Source: Cordylochernes scorpioides
Taxonomy: Eukaryota > Arthropoda > Arachnida > Pseudoscorpiones > Chernetidae
DNA: 64,000 bases
NCBI GenBank assembly: GCA_030710605.1
Contig: CP092863.1
Span: 64,913,572-64,977,571, forward strand
Reading direction: 5' to 3'
Below are positions 11,030 through 21,350 of this stretch, one piece after another. Each line of letters starts with the position of its first letter. The first letter of the stretch is position 1. Below the pieces are notes generated by a model. It was given only the letters and a program-made list of their open reading frames with translations. It was not told the origin of the DNA and did not search any database. The translations under genes and the position numbers were made by a program.

Positions 11030-14000
11030 CTAATGGTGGCCGTGGTTTTCCTCAGGCTTCTTCACAAATGTCTCGTAGCCAATGGTGAGTGCCACCAGAA
11101 CCAGGCCTGTGGGTAGGCCCTTGAAGAAATGGTTCATGGATCTCCTGAACAAGGTTTTATCCATGAACTTCAGTTGGGGGTTGTCATAGCGCCAGACTTC
11201 ATTCCTGCCCACAATATCAGTCAGTCAGTATACAGGAGTGAGTGCAAGGGGGCTCTGGTACATTTATAAGTATAAAATGAAAAGATTTAAAAGTAGGGGG
11301 GTCGGTGGAAGGATGGTCTAAACTGTTGGTTTTCGACCACTACGACGTGGGTTTGATTCCCGCATTGGGCACTTTTATATGTTTAAAAAAAAAATCCAAT
11401 GGCCCCCGATTCTTGCAAAAGTCCAACCCTACCAATGAGTGCAAGTAACCAAACGGGGCTCTGGAACATTTGTAAGTGCAAATTCAAACTGCTTTTCACA
11501 TGTGCAAGACATGTGGTGTACTTACAGTAAAAGAAGTCGCCTACTTCTACCCACCATGATTATCATGGCCTGTACCACGTGTACTAGGGATAAGCAAAAA
11601 AAAAACAAACTTCTACTGTCCTTACTGCGATGAAAAAATATATTGGGAAGGCTTGGCTCATCAGTGGCGAACCCTCCCAGTGGTTTCGTTAATTTAATCT
11701 ACCAGACTGTTTCTCAGAGCTCTAATACTGTATTGGACGATTCTGCTTATATACGCAGCACTGAAGGATGGAATCTCAGAAATGGTTTTCAAGAAAACTA
11801 TGGACATAAGCCTATAGGACAGTAGAATTACATTCAAATATTTGCATCGGGCAATGCTCTTCCGCAAACAATAAAGACAAGGCCAGTTAGGCATAAGTGC
11901 AAAGTCAAACTGCTCTTCACATGTGTAGACATGTGGTGTACTTACAGTAAAAGCAGTCGCTAAATTCTACCCACAATGATTATCATGGCCTGTACCATGT
12001 GTACTAGGGATTAGCAAAAAAAATACGGGGCAAACCACTTTATACAGTTGGAGGATCACACCTAATGGACCCAGGAGTGAACCTCAGACAGCATCAAACA
12101 ACACTAACAAGATTTAGAACAGGCCATCTCAAGTTGTTGAAGATAGAAAAAAAATAAAAAAATCTTGCCCAAAATGTAGCTTGGCCCCTGCAGCTCCAAA
12201 ACACATTTTGGCTTGTATTAGATGCATTAAACAGACCTTTGGGAGAGGTAGTTGCTTATCAAACTAGCTTGAGTAGCATGAACTAATGGAATTTGTGTAA
12301 TCACAAGGGGAAACAACAACTTTGTACAATTACAAATAACCTGAAACCTCTAAAGAGCAACCACCTCAAGGAGAAGAATCTGGGCTATGGTCTCCCAAGG
12401 GAAAAATTCTACTGTAAAAAAAGATGATTTATAGCACTCAAGAAATTTAAAAAATTGACACACCTCAAAACCAATCCTTCAAAGTATGATGGCATGATGG
12501 AAATAAAAGGATCGTAATCAAGTCTTTTTTTGACTTATCCCTAGTACACGTGGTACAGGCCATGATAATCATGGTTGGTTAGAAGTTGGTGACTGCTTTT
12601 ACAATAAGTGCACCACATGTCTACACATGTGAAAAGCATTTTGACTTTGCACTTACAAATTTGCCAGAGTTTGGTTACTTGCACTCGCTGGTGGGGTTGG
12701 ACTTTTTGAAAGAATCGGGGGCCATTGGAGCATTTTTTTTTTTAAATCATAAAAAATGTGCCCAATGCGGGAATCGAACCCGGGTCATAGCGGTCGAAAA
12801 CCAACGGTTTATACCAGCCTTCCACCGACCCCTACAAGTCTGCATATGCCATTAAAAAAGTCCTGGAGATATTCACAGATTCTTCTTTTCTCTAAAAAGA
12901 GATGCTAATTCTTCAGAACAGCCGAGTAAGTACTGATGATTCAATCTTCTTCTTTCTTATCTCCACTCAATCATATCAGGGTATCAAGCTTGTAGAGCTT
13001 GTTGATGGTGTCTGCTGGGGATGTGTCTTCTTCTTTCTTATCTCAACTCAATCATATCAGGGTATCAAGCTTGTAGAGCTTGTTGATGGTGTCTGCTGGG
13101 GATGTGTCTTCTTCTTTCTTATCTCAACTCAATCATATCAGGGTATCAAGCCTGTAGAGATTGTTGATGGTGTCTACTGGGGATGAGTAAAGCTCATCAA
13201 TGGATGAATCAATACAGTCAATGATGTGTTTCTGGGTTGCAGGTTGACACTTAGTACATAGTGGGAAAACCTTGTAACCATTCTAGAAAGTCATTGTCGA
13301 TTTACTCCGCCTTTGCTGATCCCAAGCCCGGATTAAGAAGGAGGAGGAGGAGCAGTAACAAGCTCACTAAAAAACCTGGGCTCAGCTAGCCCGGCTGATA
13401 GTACCCTGTAAGGGCTCCTAATCCAGGGATACAGGATGAGCAGCGTGTGTAGGAGCGGATGCACATGGCATCTGTTCCTCATGTCAGAGGCGGCCAATTC
13501 TTTTAGAGATAAGTCGGCCTGCCACTGAGTAGTGCTCCCAGTCTTAATGACAAAGGCAGATGTATTCTATTTCACCCAGTGTGGAGATAAGAAAGAAGAT
13601 TGTCCATAAATGACCAGTCTGGAAATCAATCATAACATTTGGGAATCCAGACATATCATACTGTCTTATCAAGGAACCAAGATTGCCTGTCAACACATGA
13701 CACATATGTGTTGACTAGTATAGAATATCAATTTTATTAGAACTATCTTATCAAATTGAAATTTTACATGTGGGACTATAAATTATAAGGATTCTATTCC
13801 GTTTAAAATGAATTTCTTGAATTTAATTGAAAGTAATCCGATATCTCCTAAATTCGAGGAATTGTTCAAGGAAGAAATAGATTCTTACAATGGCTCTTTA
13901 ATACACATTGATTTTCCTGAAAAGGCTTTGCCAAAATTTGTAAAGGCTGTAACTTTTGCTCTAAAAGAGTTAGTGGATAACAAGTTGAAGTCTTTGGAGG

Positions 14001-14865
14001 AGCAAAGCATTATTTTACCATGATAAGGTACAATTTGGATTATAGATTATAAACACAGGGTAATAAGACCAAATCTAAATGAACAAATAGTGTGTGACAT
14101 TTTGGTAACAATGCTGAAACGTCACACACTAATTATTTATTTGGTCTTATTACCTTGTGTTTATAATCTATAATCCAAATTGTGCCTTATCATTTGGTCT
14201 TATTACCTTGCATTATTCTACCAATTGCGAGACCAGTTTTTCCTGTAGGGATGTGTAACATGAAAGAACTGGAGAGATACAGGCAGGCGACTCATTGTGG
14301 GCAAGAATTATAAGGATCGAATGAACGAAGATAAAAAAAAGACAATGGAGATGGTGACTAGAGTCTGTAACCTATAGTAAAGGATCAGTGTTGTAGAGTT
14401 ATATGTTGAAGAATGAAGTGACCAAAAGGTTTGCTAACTTCGAAGAATATGCGAGAAGGGGTAAAGACTGTTCTTTTATGCAAATTGAGTATCATAGAGG
14501 GTGGTACAGTAGAACCTCCTTGTAAAGGATACCTAATTTCTGAGCCAAAGTGTCCTTTAGGGAGAGAGATGTCCTCTTACCAGAGAGTTACGAAATAGCA
14601 AAAATGGTAATTTTGACAATGAAAACTGTTCTTTGTAGAGAGGTGTCTGCTAGCGGGGTGTCTGCTAAAGGGAGGTTCTACTGTACTACCATAAGCTGTG
14701 AGAGGTAAGGTAAAAAAGGAACAAATGGAACCTGAGCCAGGGGTCCTTGAGTCCTTTAGCTGCCAGTTCCTTCTCGAGTTTGGCAAGTTGCGGAGCTGTC
14801 TTCACGTTGTAGATCCTCCAGTCTGGGATTGGGGGGTGGTGTTCGGCGTGGTGGCCTCCTCCCAT
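11030..14865 (-). CDS. NDUFB3: NADH dehydrogenase 1 beta subcomplex subunit 3, copy 1
   Basis: Accessory subunit of mitochondrial complex I, anchored in the inner membrane. Coding exons are complement(14732..14865) and complement(11030..11204). The donor is AG|GTTCCA and the acceptor GGGCAG|GAAT. The join is in frame and gives LKDPWLRNEVWRY, the family signature, and a protein of about 102 residues, the usual size. The N-terminus is His-rich (MGGGHHAEHH), one hydrophobic segment follows (FFKGLPTGLVLVALTIGYE), and it ends HGHH. I chose Met at 14865 because it matches the family start and follows a CCAG acceptor-like site. An upstream in-frame Met at 14919 would add 18 residues. ATTAAA lies just downstream (10997-11002, minus strand). 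The intron holds SINEs, LINE tails and a gypsy fragment. Confidence 0.93.
11293..11607 (+). repeat. tRNA-derived SINE (SINE-1), copy 1
   Basis: Full-length copy from GGGGGGTCGGTGGAAGGATG through GATAAGCAAAAAA, in the 5' flank of NDUFB3 exon 2 (intron). Partner 57395-57708. Confidence 0.8.
12110..12330 (+). repeat. LINE 3' tail, family B
   Basis: GATTTAGAACAGGCCATCTC to the ACAAGGGGAAACAACAAC tail. Partner about 58215-58425. Confidence 0.6.
12528..12836 (-). repeat. tRNA-derived SINE (SINE-1), minus, copy 1
   Basis: TTGACTTATCCCTAGTACAC to ACCGACCCCTAC. An open frame across it is only the SINE. Partner 58630-58938. Confidence 0.8.
12946..13270 (-). repeat. Three serial LINE family A tails, copy 1
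   Basis: CTTCTTCTTTCTTATCTC followed by the complement of the family A tail occurs three times in a row (about 12946, 13026, 13111). The third is longest and reaches the cysteine knuckle. Apparently repeated insertion or tandem growth. Confidence 0.72.
13290..13600 (+). repeat. LINE-like module ending in GATAAGAAAGAAG
   Basis: GC-richer module containing GTAAGGGCTCCTAATCCAGG. It resembles 10540-10680 at low identity and ends with the family A-like tail after GTCGGCCTGCCACTGAG. Probably LINE coding/3' region. Partner 59395-59700. Confidence 0.5.
13808..14023 (+). pseudogene. Gypsy reverse transcriptase fragment, copy 1
   Basis: 72 codons reading SPKFEELFKEEIDSYNGS and then FALKELVDNKLKSLEEQSII, the segment just before the RT fingers in Ty3/gypsy polyproteins. 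It ends at a foldback insertion (from 14022). It lies in the NDUFB3 intron on the opposite strand. Confidence 0.75.
14022..14200. mobile_element. Family 1 foldback, reduced centre
   Basis: GATAAGGTACAATTTGG to AATTGTGCCTTATCA. The centre lacks the CTGATGA part and keeps GGTAACAATGCTGAAACGTC. Inserted in the gypsy fragment. Partner 60121-60290. Confidence 0.65.
14517..14683. mobile_element. Pogo-like MITE, TA-flanked, copy 1
   Basis: CAGTAGAACCTCCTTG to GGAGGTTCTACTG, ending 49 bases past the NDUFB3 exon donor, inside the intron. Partner 60613-60789. Confidence 0.85.
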
Positions 14866-15118
14866 CTGGTAAACAATACCTCTTGTATCTGCAGTGGTCC
14901 TATATACCAACTTGAACATCTAAATTAGAGCAATGTCTGGCTCCCACCGAGGCCAAGAACATTGGTGGGATAAATAATGAAGTTGTCTTCTTCTTTCTTA
15001 TCTCCACTCAATCATATTAAGGTATCAAGCTTGTAAAGCTGAAGTGTTGTGGATTGTTAAAGGAAAATATGTAAATATATTATTTAAGAAAAGTTGTATT
15101 TTATGAATTGAATATATG

Positions 15119-15316
15119 ATAAAGCACAATTTGGATTATAGATTATAATAAAAGAAAACAAGATCTAATCCAAATAATTTATTAGCGTGTGACGTTTCGG
15201 CAACAACATTGTCACCATCATCAGACAAAAGAATAATTCTTTTGTCTGATGATGGTGACAATGTTGTTGCCGAAACGTCACACACTAATAAATTATTTGG
15301 ATTAGGTCTTGTTTTC
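15119..15316. mobile_element. Hammerhead-like foldback, family 1, copy 1 only
   Basis: 198 bp between two 20-bp copies of TTTTATGAATTGAATATATG (15099-15118, 15317-15336). The empty site occurs once at 61205-61224. The arms are near-perfect inverted repeats, each with a hammerhead-like core (plus: CTGATGA 15246-15252, GAAACGTC 15272-15279). Confidence 0.88.
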
Positions 15317-15342
15317 TTTTATGAATTGAATATATGTAAATT

Positions 15343-15443
15343 TACACAAGGTAATAAGACCAAATCCAAATAAATAAAGTGTGTTTTACACACTATTTAT
15401 TTGGTCCTATTACCTTGTGTTTATAATCCAAATTGTGCCTTAC
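15343..15443. repeat. Small family 1 foldback, copy 1
   Basis: ACACAAGGTAATAAGACC arm and complement around GTGTGTTTTACACAC. No ribozyme-like core left. Partner 61237-61331. Confidence 0.6.
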
Positions 15444-15505
15444 TATATGTAAATTGAATTATTGTAAGAAAAAGTTTTGCATAATAGGGTGGGAAGAGAA
15501 ACAAG

Positions 15506-15845
15506 GACACCACAAGTTTGGAAGAGAAACCCAGGCAACCAGAGAGAGACAGGACCGGCACAGCCGGGCGGCCGTTCGTGTCGCACACAATCCCCAACTG
15601 TTTTAAAAGTCCCGAGGTGTTAACTGACGGACCCCAGGGGTCGCCCCTTGGAATGTCGCTGGCATCTGAAGTGACCGGACTATACATTCCCGTCTCTCTC
15701 TCTGGGTTGTCTATAGGCTTGCTTTATTATTCCTTGAAGAGTATATATTATGACATGTGTATAAGTTTTTTAGTTGATTGTAATCGGAGGGATAGAGACA
15801 TGGTGTATTTTTTCTTAATCTTTAATAAATGTTTTGCAAGATAAA
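15506..15845 (+). other. GC-rich open segment with downstream AATAAA, copy 1
   Basis: The block 15510-15690 is much richer in G+C than its surroundings and is open on both strands (plus: PERDRTGTAGRPFVSHTIPN; minus: a Ser/Pro-rich frame). An AATAAA lies near 15824. It sits 0.6 kb upstream of NDUFB3 on the opposite strand. It could be a plus-strand 3' exon or a 5' non-coding exon of NDUFB3. A CT dinucleotide run differs by one repeat from copy 2 and changes the downstream frame. Confidence 0.3.
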
Positions 15846-15922
15846 AGAAAAGTCTTCTTGAACTTATATTAAAAACAGGTAAATATTCTCTTCTCTACAA
15901 CCGAAGTGCTACTGGGGGCCAG

Positions 15923-16040
15923 GCTAAGATGGCACCGCGGCAGGATGGAATAAGCTGGCGGCAGAACAAACTGGGGGGGGGGGGCAACAGTGCAGGGGAA
16001 ATGACCACAGGATTCAATGACAATCTGGTGACCATCTGTT
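15923..16040 (+). promoter_or_regulatory. GC-rich AAGATGGC (YY1-like) site with strong start context, copy 1
   Basis: AAGATGGC at about 15926-15933 matches the YY1/initiator motif common at promoters of nuclear genes for mitochondrial proteins. It also forms an ATG in excellent context opening MAPRQDGISWRQNKL followed by glycines. The G run is 12 here and 9 in copy 2, a difference of exactly one codon. It could be a promoter of NDUFB3 (minus strand) or a first exon on plus. Confidence 0.3.
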
Positions 16041-16088
16041 TGATAAAAGAAGACTTTAATATAAGTGTATTCTTATTTTTCATAAATA

Positions 16089-16266
16089 CAGTAGAACCTC
16101 CCTGTAAAGGACAACACCTAATTGCAGAGCCAAAGTGTCCTTTAGGGAGAGGTGTCCCTTTTACTGGAGTGTTGCTAAATAGTAAAATGGCAATTTTGCA
16201 AATGAAAACTGTCTTTTGTAGAAAGGTGTCCGCTAGCGGGGTATCTGCTAAAGGGAGATTCTACTG
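16089..16266. mobile_element. Pogo-like MITE, TA-flanked, copy 1
   Basis: CAGTAGAACCTCCCTG to GAGATTCTACTG. Partner 61980-62157. Confidence 0.82.
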
Positions 16267-16604
16267 TAAAACATACATGTGTTATATAAAAATGGTTTTA
16301 TTTTGAAATTATGGCTTTTGGAACAGACTACTCTGTGAGGTCGCAGTTTTCCAAATATAAACCTATTGTTGTTGTTTCCTGTTGGCCGGCTCAAATCTTA
16401 CTGTAGATATGTAAATACGTAATCTTTTATTTTCTTTATTCTTCAAACCTTAAGTAAGGTATTTCACCCTCAATTATGCTATCAATTAAAGCAAATTGTG
16501 ATCAAAATTATTTGTTATTTTTTTCTTTTCAAGATGACACACCTACAACAATACCATTAAGTAATCATGTACTCAAAAGAACAAGCAATTTTAATCTCAG
16601 CAAT

Positions 16605-16641
16605 ATCCCTATATATATATATAAAAGTCAGTGTATCTATG

Positions 16642-16676
<35 letters not shown>

Positions 16677-16680
16677 TTGT
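16605..16680. repeat. TATG microsatellite, copy 1
   Basis: (TA)n then (TATG)n. Longer and rearranged at 62500-62590. It heads a repeat with GGCTATACACGTCCAC that extends to ~16910. Confidence 0.85.
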
Positions 16681-16999
16681 CGGCTATACACGTCCACAAT
16701 ACGTAACTAATCTGACTGAAATTTTAACAGTATATAGAATTGAATCTGGAAAAACTTATAGGCAAATTTTCGGGCTTCTATCTCGAATATCCTTAAAGTT
16801 ATTAACAAATTTTCTTTATTTCACTCGCAACCAGCGCCTCACTGCGGTAATTTCGAGAAGTAAAGTTGAGGAAGGATGGACCATGTGGGACGACGGTGAA
16901 CTTGAGTGATGTAATGACAGCGTAGGGGCAAGAGATCACTTGCTATCATTGTATGTTTTGAAACTAGAGCAATCCATAAATAAACCTTTAATTAAAAGG

Positions 17000-17195
17000 C
17001 ATATATTGGATCAAAATACCATTTATTTTACCAATATTTCAGTTGGTTGAACGCCAACCTTTATCAAGGTGTTATAACATTTTTGTTGTTGACACACTTT
17101 AAAATGTTATAACACCTTGATAAAGGTTGGCGTTCAGCCAACTGAAATATTGGTAAAATAAATGATATTTTGATCCAATATATGCCTTTTTAATA
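17000..17195. mobile_element. Hammerhead-like foldback element, family 2, copy 1
   Basis: Inverted arms from GGCATATATTGGATC to its complement, centre near 17090. Plus core: ACC (17114-17116), UUGAUAA (17117-17123), hairpin with GTTGGC/GCCAAC, GAAATATT (17144-17151), GGT (17152-17154). Partner about 62905-63095. Confidence 0.65.
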
Positions 17196-17224
17196 ATAAT
17201 TTTAAAAAATCATTGTATGTATTA

Positions 17225-17425
17225 TCAAATTAAAAATATATTCAAATATATCATTTTGAAAATTTACATTTTTATATTTTAAAAACGCACAATGTTTGGA
17301 GCGGGACGTTTCACAAGAGTGACATCCACAGCGCCAATTTATAATTTTAACAAATAGTATTTGAATAAAAACATTTAATTGGGTAAAACCCAGGCGTTGC
17401 CCCGGGTCATTCGGCTAGCTTAATA
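17225..17425 (-). repeat. ACCCGGGCAACGCC repeat, minus, copy 1
   Basis: AACGCACAATGTTTGGAGCG to CCGGGTCATTCGGCTAG, complement of 19493-19650. Partner about 63125-63330. Confidence 0.6.
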
Positions 17426-17499
17426 TAATAGTTAAACTGACAGATTTATTATAACTGTGTGTCGAAGGTCCAGACAAGGTCCAGGAGGTTGTGATCTGT

Positions 17500-17765
17500 T
17501 GTTGCTTATTCCTCAAGTCTTTTTAAACAATCTCCATTAGGTTCCATTGTCTCAGCTTTTCCTAAGCTAGTCCTGGGGTTTTCCCAGGAGGTCTTTTTTT
17601 GAAGGATTTGACACAATTCAATACATGTTCGGGACAGGCTGTTTGGAATCACATTTGGGGCATTTCGGGAATGTTTTGATTTTTCCATTAAATTTGAGCA
17701 TTCTAAGATGTCCTGTTCGTAGTCATGAAATCGCCGTTTGTTCTTCCCTAGTAAAGGTGTGGAAA
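17500..17765 (-). pseudogene. LINE 3' end, family D, copy 1
   Basis: The minus strand gives LRTGHLRMLKFNGKIKTFPK, CPKCDSKQPVP, then HVLNC in a shifted frame. Same architecture as the other LINE tails but a different sequence. Confidence 0.65.
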
Positions 17766-17822
17766 GAAGATTCGTTAGGAATGGGGATGTACCAGGGGCT
17801 TGATCTATTTTATATATATATA

Positions 17823-17982
17823 CAGTTAAACCTGTCTATAACGCCCCCTCTAAATAGCGCCTCCCTCTCTATAGCACCCGATTTTAAATATGTAGTACAA
17901 TGCGATTTACATTAAAAGTGACCTGTCTATAGCACCCTATTTTGGCGAGTCCCAAGAGGGGGCACTATAGACAGGTTGAACT
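17823..17982. mobile_element. MITE with AACCTGTCTATA ends
   Basis: CAGTTAAACCTGTCTATAAC to GACAGGTTGAACT, TA-flanked on the left. Partner 63831-63991. Confidence 0.8.
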
Positions 17983-17999
17983 ATATATATAAAGGAATT

Positions 18000-19290
18000 A
18001 TTATATATAAATAAAAAGATCTGTTTTAAATGAAAACTATGTTAAGCACTGCTTGCAATTCCTAAGTATGCATTTTTTACTCTTTAAAATATACACATAT
18101 GCAAAAATATTTATTAAGACTTACTATACATGGTCACAGTCTGCAATGGAAAAGAATTTTTAAAAATATAAAAAGTAAAAGTCATTTACATTTAATGATA
18201 ATAATACAAATAATATATACCGGAATACCTAATTAAAAAATTAAGACTAAATATTGATTTGCATAAGTCCAAGGAAAACAAAAAGATATGTAAATAAAAA
18301 ACACTGGTATTTATATATGATAGATATGCCTTTATTAAGAACTTTTGTCTTATGCTAAAATTCGGTAACTAAATAATGAGGGATATACAAATTTATAACT
18401 TGTATAGTTATTTTTTTTTATTAAAAAAAAAAGTGTATTGTGTAGTTGTCCTAAATTTATAAATGCTACTTCTTAAAAAACATATTTCAAAAGGTTAAGT
18501 TACTTTGTAAACATTAAAAATTAAAATTAATTTGTTCAAAAGTTTTTTTACTATTACTGTGCAAAATATTTTTGCATACTTAGTATTCCAAAACTTAGTA
18601 TAATAATAAATATAAATACATATATCGCGCTAAACATTTTTTTTCTTTTATTTTTCAAAAATAAATATCGTCATTTTTTTAAAAAATAATCTAATTTGTA
18701 TGTTATTATTATATTTGGATTGTGGTGTAGGGGTGACCTAAGGTGCACAAATTCATATTATTTTATTCTATAATTAAATAACTAACATTATCAAATATAT
18801 AAGGGATAGTTTTTCTAATTAATATAAGAATTAATTTGCAAATTCATTAGGCATTTATACAAACCTTTTATATCAGACGTTCTTGAAAGTAAACAAATTA
18901 CTAAAAACACAAACTAGTAAATATCGGAGAATGGTTTGGCCACCATGTTTTAGAATCAGCAGTGCCCAATATAAATGTTTAAGTAAACAAAATATTCAAA
19001 GAATTTTTAAATAAAACCCACTAATAAAGACTTTCTAATATTTTTCTTGTTTTTCTTTGAAAAAAAAAAACAGCTTTTGAAAATAGGCTCAAGCGTGTAA
19101 ACTGAAATGTTTACGATTTTACTTTAAAACATCATTTTAAAATCTATTATATATCCTTAATATTTTATAAGTCCATTTTATTCACGCCGTGATTGGCTCC
19201 TCACAACCCTTTCTCTAGCTCAGCGTTGATTAAACAAAATTAAGTCATAAATATAGGAACGTAGGTTGATTCTAGAAAGATTTTCTCTCT
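18000..19290. other. AT-rich DNA without a gene
   Basis: Very AT-rich, with many TATA and A/T runs and no frame over 60 codons. Lies just right of the left duplicated block. Confidence 0.6.
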
Positions 19291-19369
19291 CTCGACCTTT
19301 AAATGTTTTTATTCAAATACTATTTGTTACAATTATAAATATGCGCCGTGGATGTCACTCTTGTGGAAC

Positions 19370-20100
19370 GTCCCGCTATACATAAGTCGGTGGATGAGAG
19401 GGTAACACGCTCGATTCCCGACAGTCATGAACCGGGATTGAATCCCGCGTTAAAAATTGTTTAATATGTGAATGACCTTCACATATAATTCACTAGACGA
19501 ATGGCCCGGGCAACGCCCGTTTTACCCGAGTGCGTATATATTTTAAAAACGTTTTATTTCAAATACTATTCGTTACAATTATAAATTGGCGCCATGGATG
19601 TCACTCTTGTGAAACGTCCCGTTCCAAACTGTGTGTTTTTAAAATACACTACATATTTTATTCTTATAAAGATTATCGATTAAAGATACTTATATATATT
19701 TAAAGGTTCTCATAAAGGTTACCGATTTAAAAGTTTATTTTATTTTATTTAAAGAAACATATTTTCATTTAAGTATTGTTACTTATTTTAAAAGATTAAG
19801 TAATTGTGCAAAACGATAATTGCCTTAAAAAGAAATTGCCTTAAAAAAAAGAAACATTCGCGGTGATTTTGTCTTGCATTCGTTTATACAATTATTATAT
19901 ATATTGGCATCATATATTAACTTTATGAACGGAAAAATATGTCCAGGGTAGCCTAGTGGTCATGGCATCTGCCTGGTAAGCGGAAGGTCGTGGGTTCGAT
20001 TCCATCCCTTGACACTTTTTTTTATTTTATCCATTCTGACCAAAATCTATCCGTGAACTTCACACAGACAGAATAATGCAATTATATAAGTAGATATATA
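19370..20100 (+). repeat. Cluster of tRNA-like SINEs and ACCCGGGCAACGCCC repeats
   Basis: 19383-19480 is a third tRNA-like head (GTCGGTGGATGAGAGGG ... GGGATTGAATCCCGC). 19493-19650 carries CTAGACGAATGGCCCGGGCA and GATGTCACTCTTGTGAAACG. 19945-20075 is a SINE-2 (GTGGTCATGGCATCTGCC). AT-rich DNA lies between. Confidence 0.65.
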
Positions 20101-20422
20101 TAAGTATAATAATAATAATAATTATCATTAGATAATGATAATGATCATAATGATGATGCGCGCGTTGATGACCAAAATCTATCGTGAACTTCACACAGTG
20201 AACTTCACACAGACAGAATAAGGCAATTATTAATATTATTCATTGTTCAATTATCATGAACTAGGTTGCTCTTGCTGAGCGGTACTTATTTATGTGAATT
20301 TGAACTAGAACGTCCCGCTCCAATTTGTGCGTTTTTAAAATATGAAAATATGAATGTAAATTTTCACAACAATATTTGAATATATTTTAAATTTGATATT
20401 TAGAGATTGAGATAATGTAAAT

Positions 20423-21350
20423 ATGTTTCGGGTACTGGCGGAAATCCAGGATTATCGCCAGCGTGATGGTGGCACTCCCATCCAGAAATACCCTAAAAAT
20501 GCCGAGAAATCGGCGGAAGAAAATTTCAAGTATGTGATGAAAAATACTCTTTTTAATAATCAGGGCAAACAGCGAAAATGCAAATCAGACCGCTGGAAAA
20601 ACTCAAGACAATGCAAATTGGACTGATCGCGTTGAGGCTTTGGAAAATACGTCTATTTCTGAAGGTTACCAAAAGGCTAAAGTCGCTAAAAGAAAAGACC
20701 GGCCGATGGCAATCCAGCTAAGGTCCCAAAGGCAGACAACATTACAACAAGGCAAACTCAATCATCAAAAAGGGTGACAAAAGGCGCTATGAAACAACTG
20801 AAGAACAACCAACTGCAGCAGGCCAGGTCAGCGGCAGTATCATTTAACCAATGATGCTACATTGAATACAACGCTGACTCTAGCCCAGTACAGTACATCA
20901 AGGCACTGGAGGAAATGCTGGGAAAGGGCGCGGTCTTCCAGCTGATGAAGATGTCAGGCCAGGATTTGGTCGGACTGAAGAGCATCTATAATATGGAACG
21001 TTTATTCGAGAAGGGCCTCACCATCGAGAACACCCTCCTCAAAGTGTTCCCCTACAGGAAACGCACAGACAAGATAGTGCTTGGAAACCTCCCAATCGCT
21101 AAAGGGATGAGGACATCGTCGCTGCGACCCTACTGCAGGGTTATCTCCCTGACCCATGAGGTAGTGGAAAGTGGTGGCTACATCTGGACCACCCGCAACA
21201 AGGAGGCCTTCATCCTTCTAAATGAAGGATTGAAACTCCACCATCTCCCCTCTAAGCCAGTGATTGTCTCGAAAGGCCAATCGACGCCTCGCTCCTCCAA
21301 GGCTATGCCCTCCAACAACTCTGCTTTCCCTACATCAGCCACATAGCTAG
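20423..21350 (+). pseudogene. LINE ORF1-like remnant
   Basis: Two open pieces (20423-20626 and 20915-21346) with shifts between. The second, GKGAVFQLMKMSGQDLVGLK through YCRVISLTHEVV and GGYIWTTRNKEAFILL, resembles the RNA-binding ORF1 of some invertebrate LINEs (retained RRM-like pattern). A Pro/Ser-rich stretch follows to about 21690. The family assignment is by pattern only. Confidence 0.5.

Larger units (their letters stand above)
1..17990 (+). repeat. Left copy of a ~17.5-18 kb direct duplication
   Basis: Position 1 aligns with about 46489, 11030 with 57118, 14919 with 61025 and 17963 with 63971. The offset drifts from ~46488 to ~46008 because each copy carries private insertions. Most stretches differ by only a few percent. 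The copy starts at or before the window edge, so its left boundary is not visible. It contains NDUFB3, a probable terminal exon of an unknown gene and many repeats. It may be a true segmental duplication or two haplotypes assembled in series. Confidence 0.93.

Noticed and set aside
12586-12855. 89-codon open frame on plus
   Set aside because: It is the reverse of SINE-1 including its tRNA-like head.
13808-14023. Small open gene with a good ATG
   Set aside because: It matches the linker before gypsy reverse transcriptase and ends at a transposon insertion; copy 2 lacks the ATG.
14698-14928. 76-codon frame on plus (copy 60804-61034)
   Set aside because: Antisense shadow of NDUFB3 exon 1.
16631-16909. 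92-codon open frame after the TATG run (copy at 62389-62817)
   Set aside because: Between copies most substitutions change the amino acid and the start lies in a microsatellite; looks like a repeat, not a gene.
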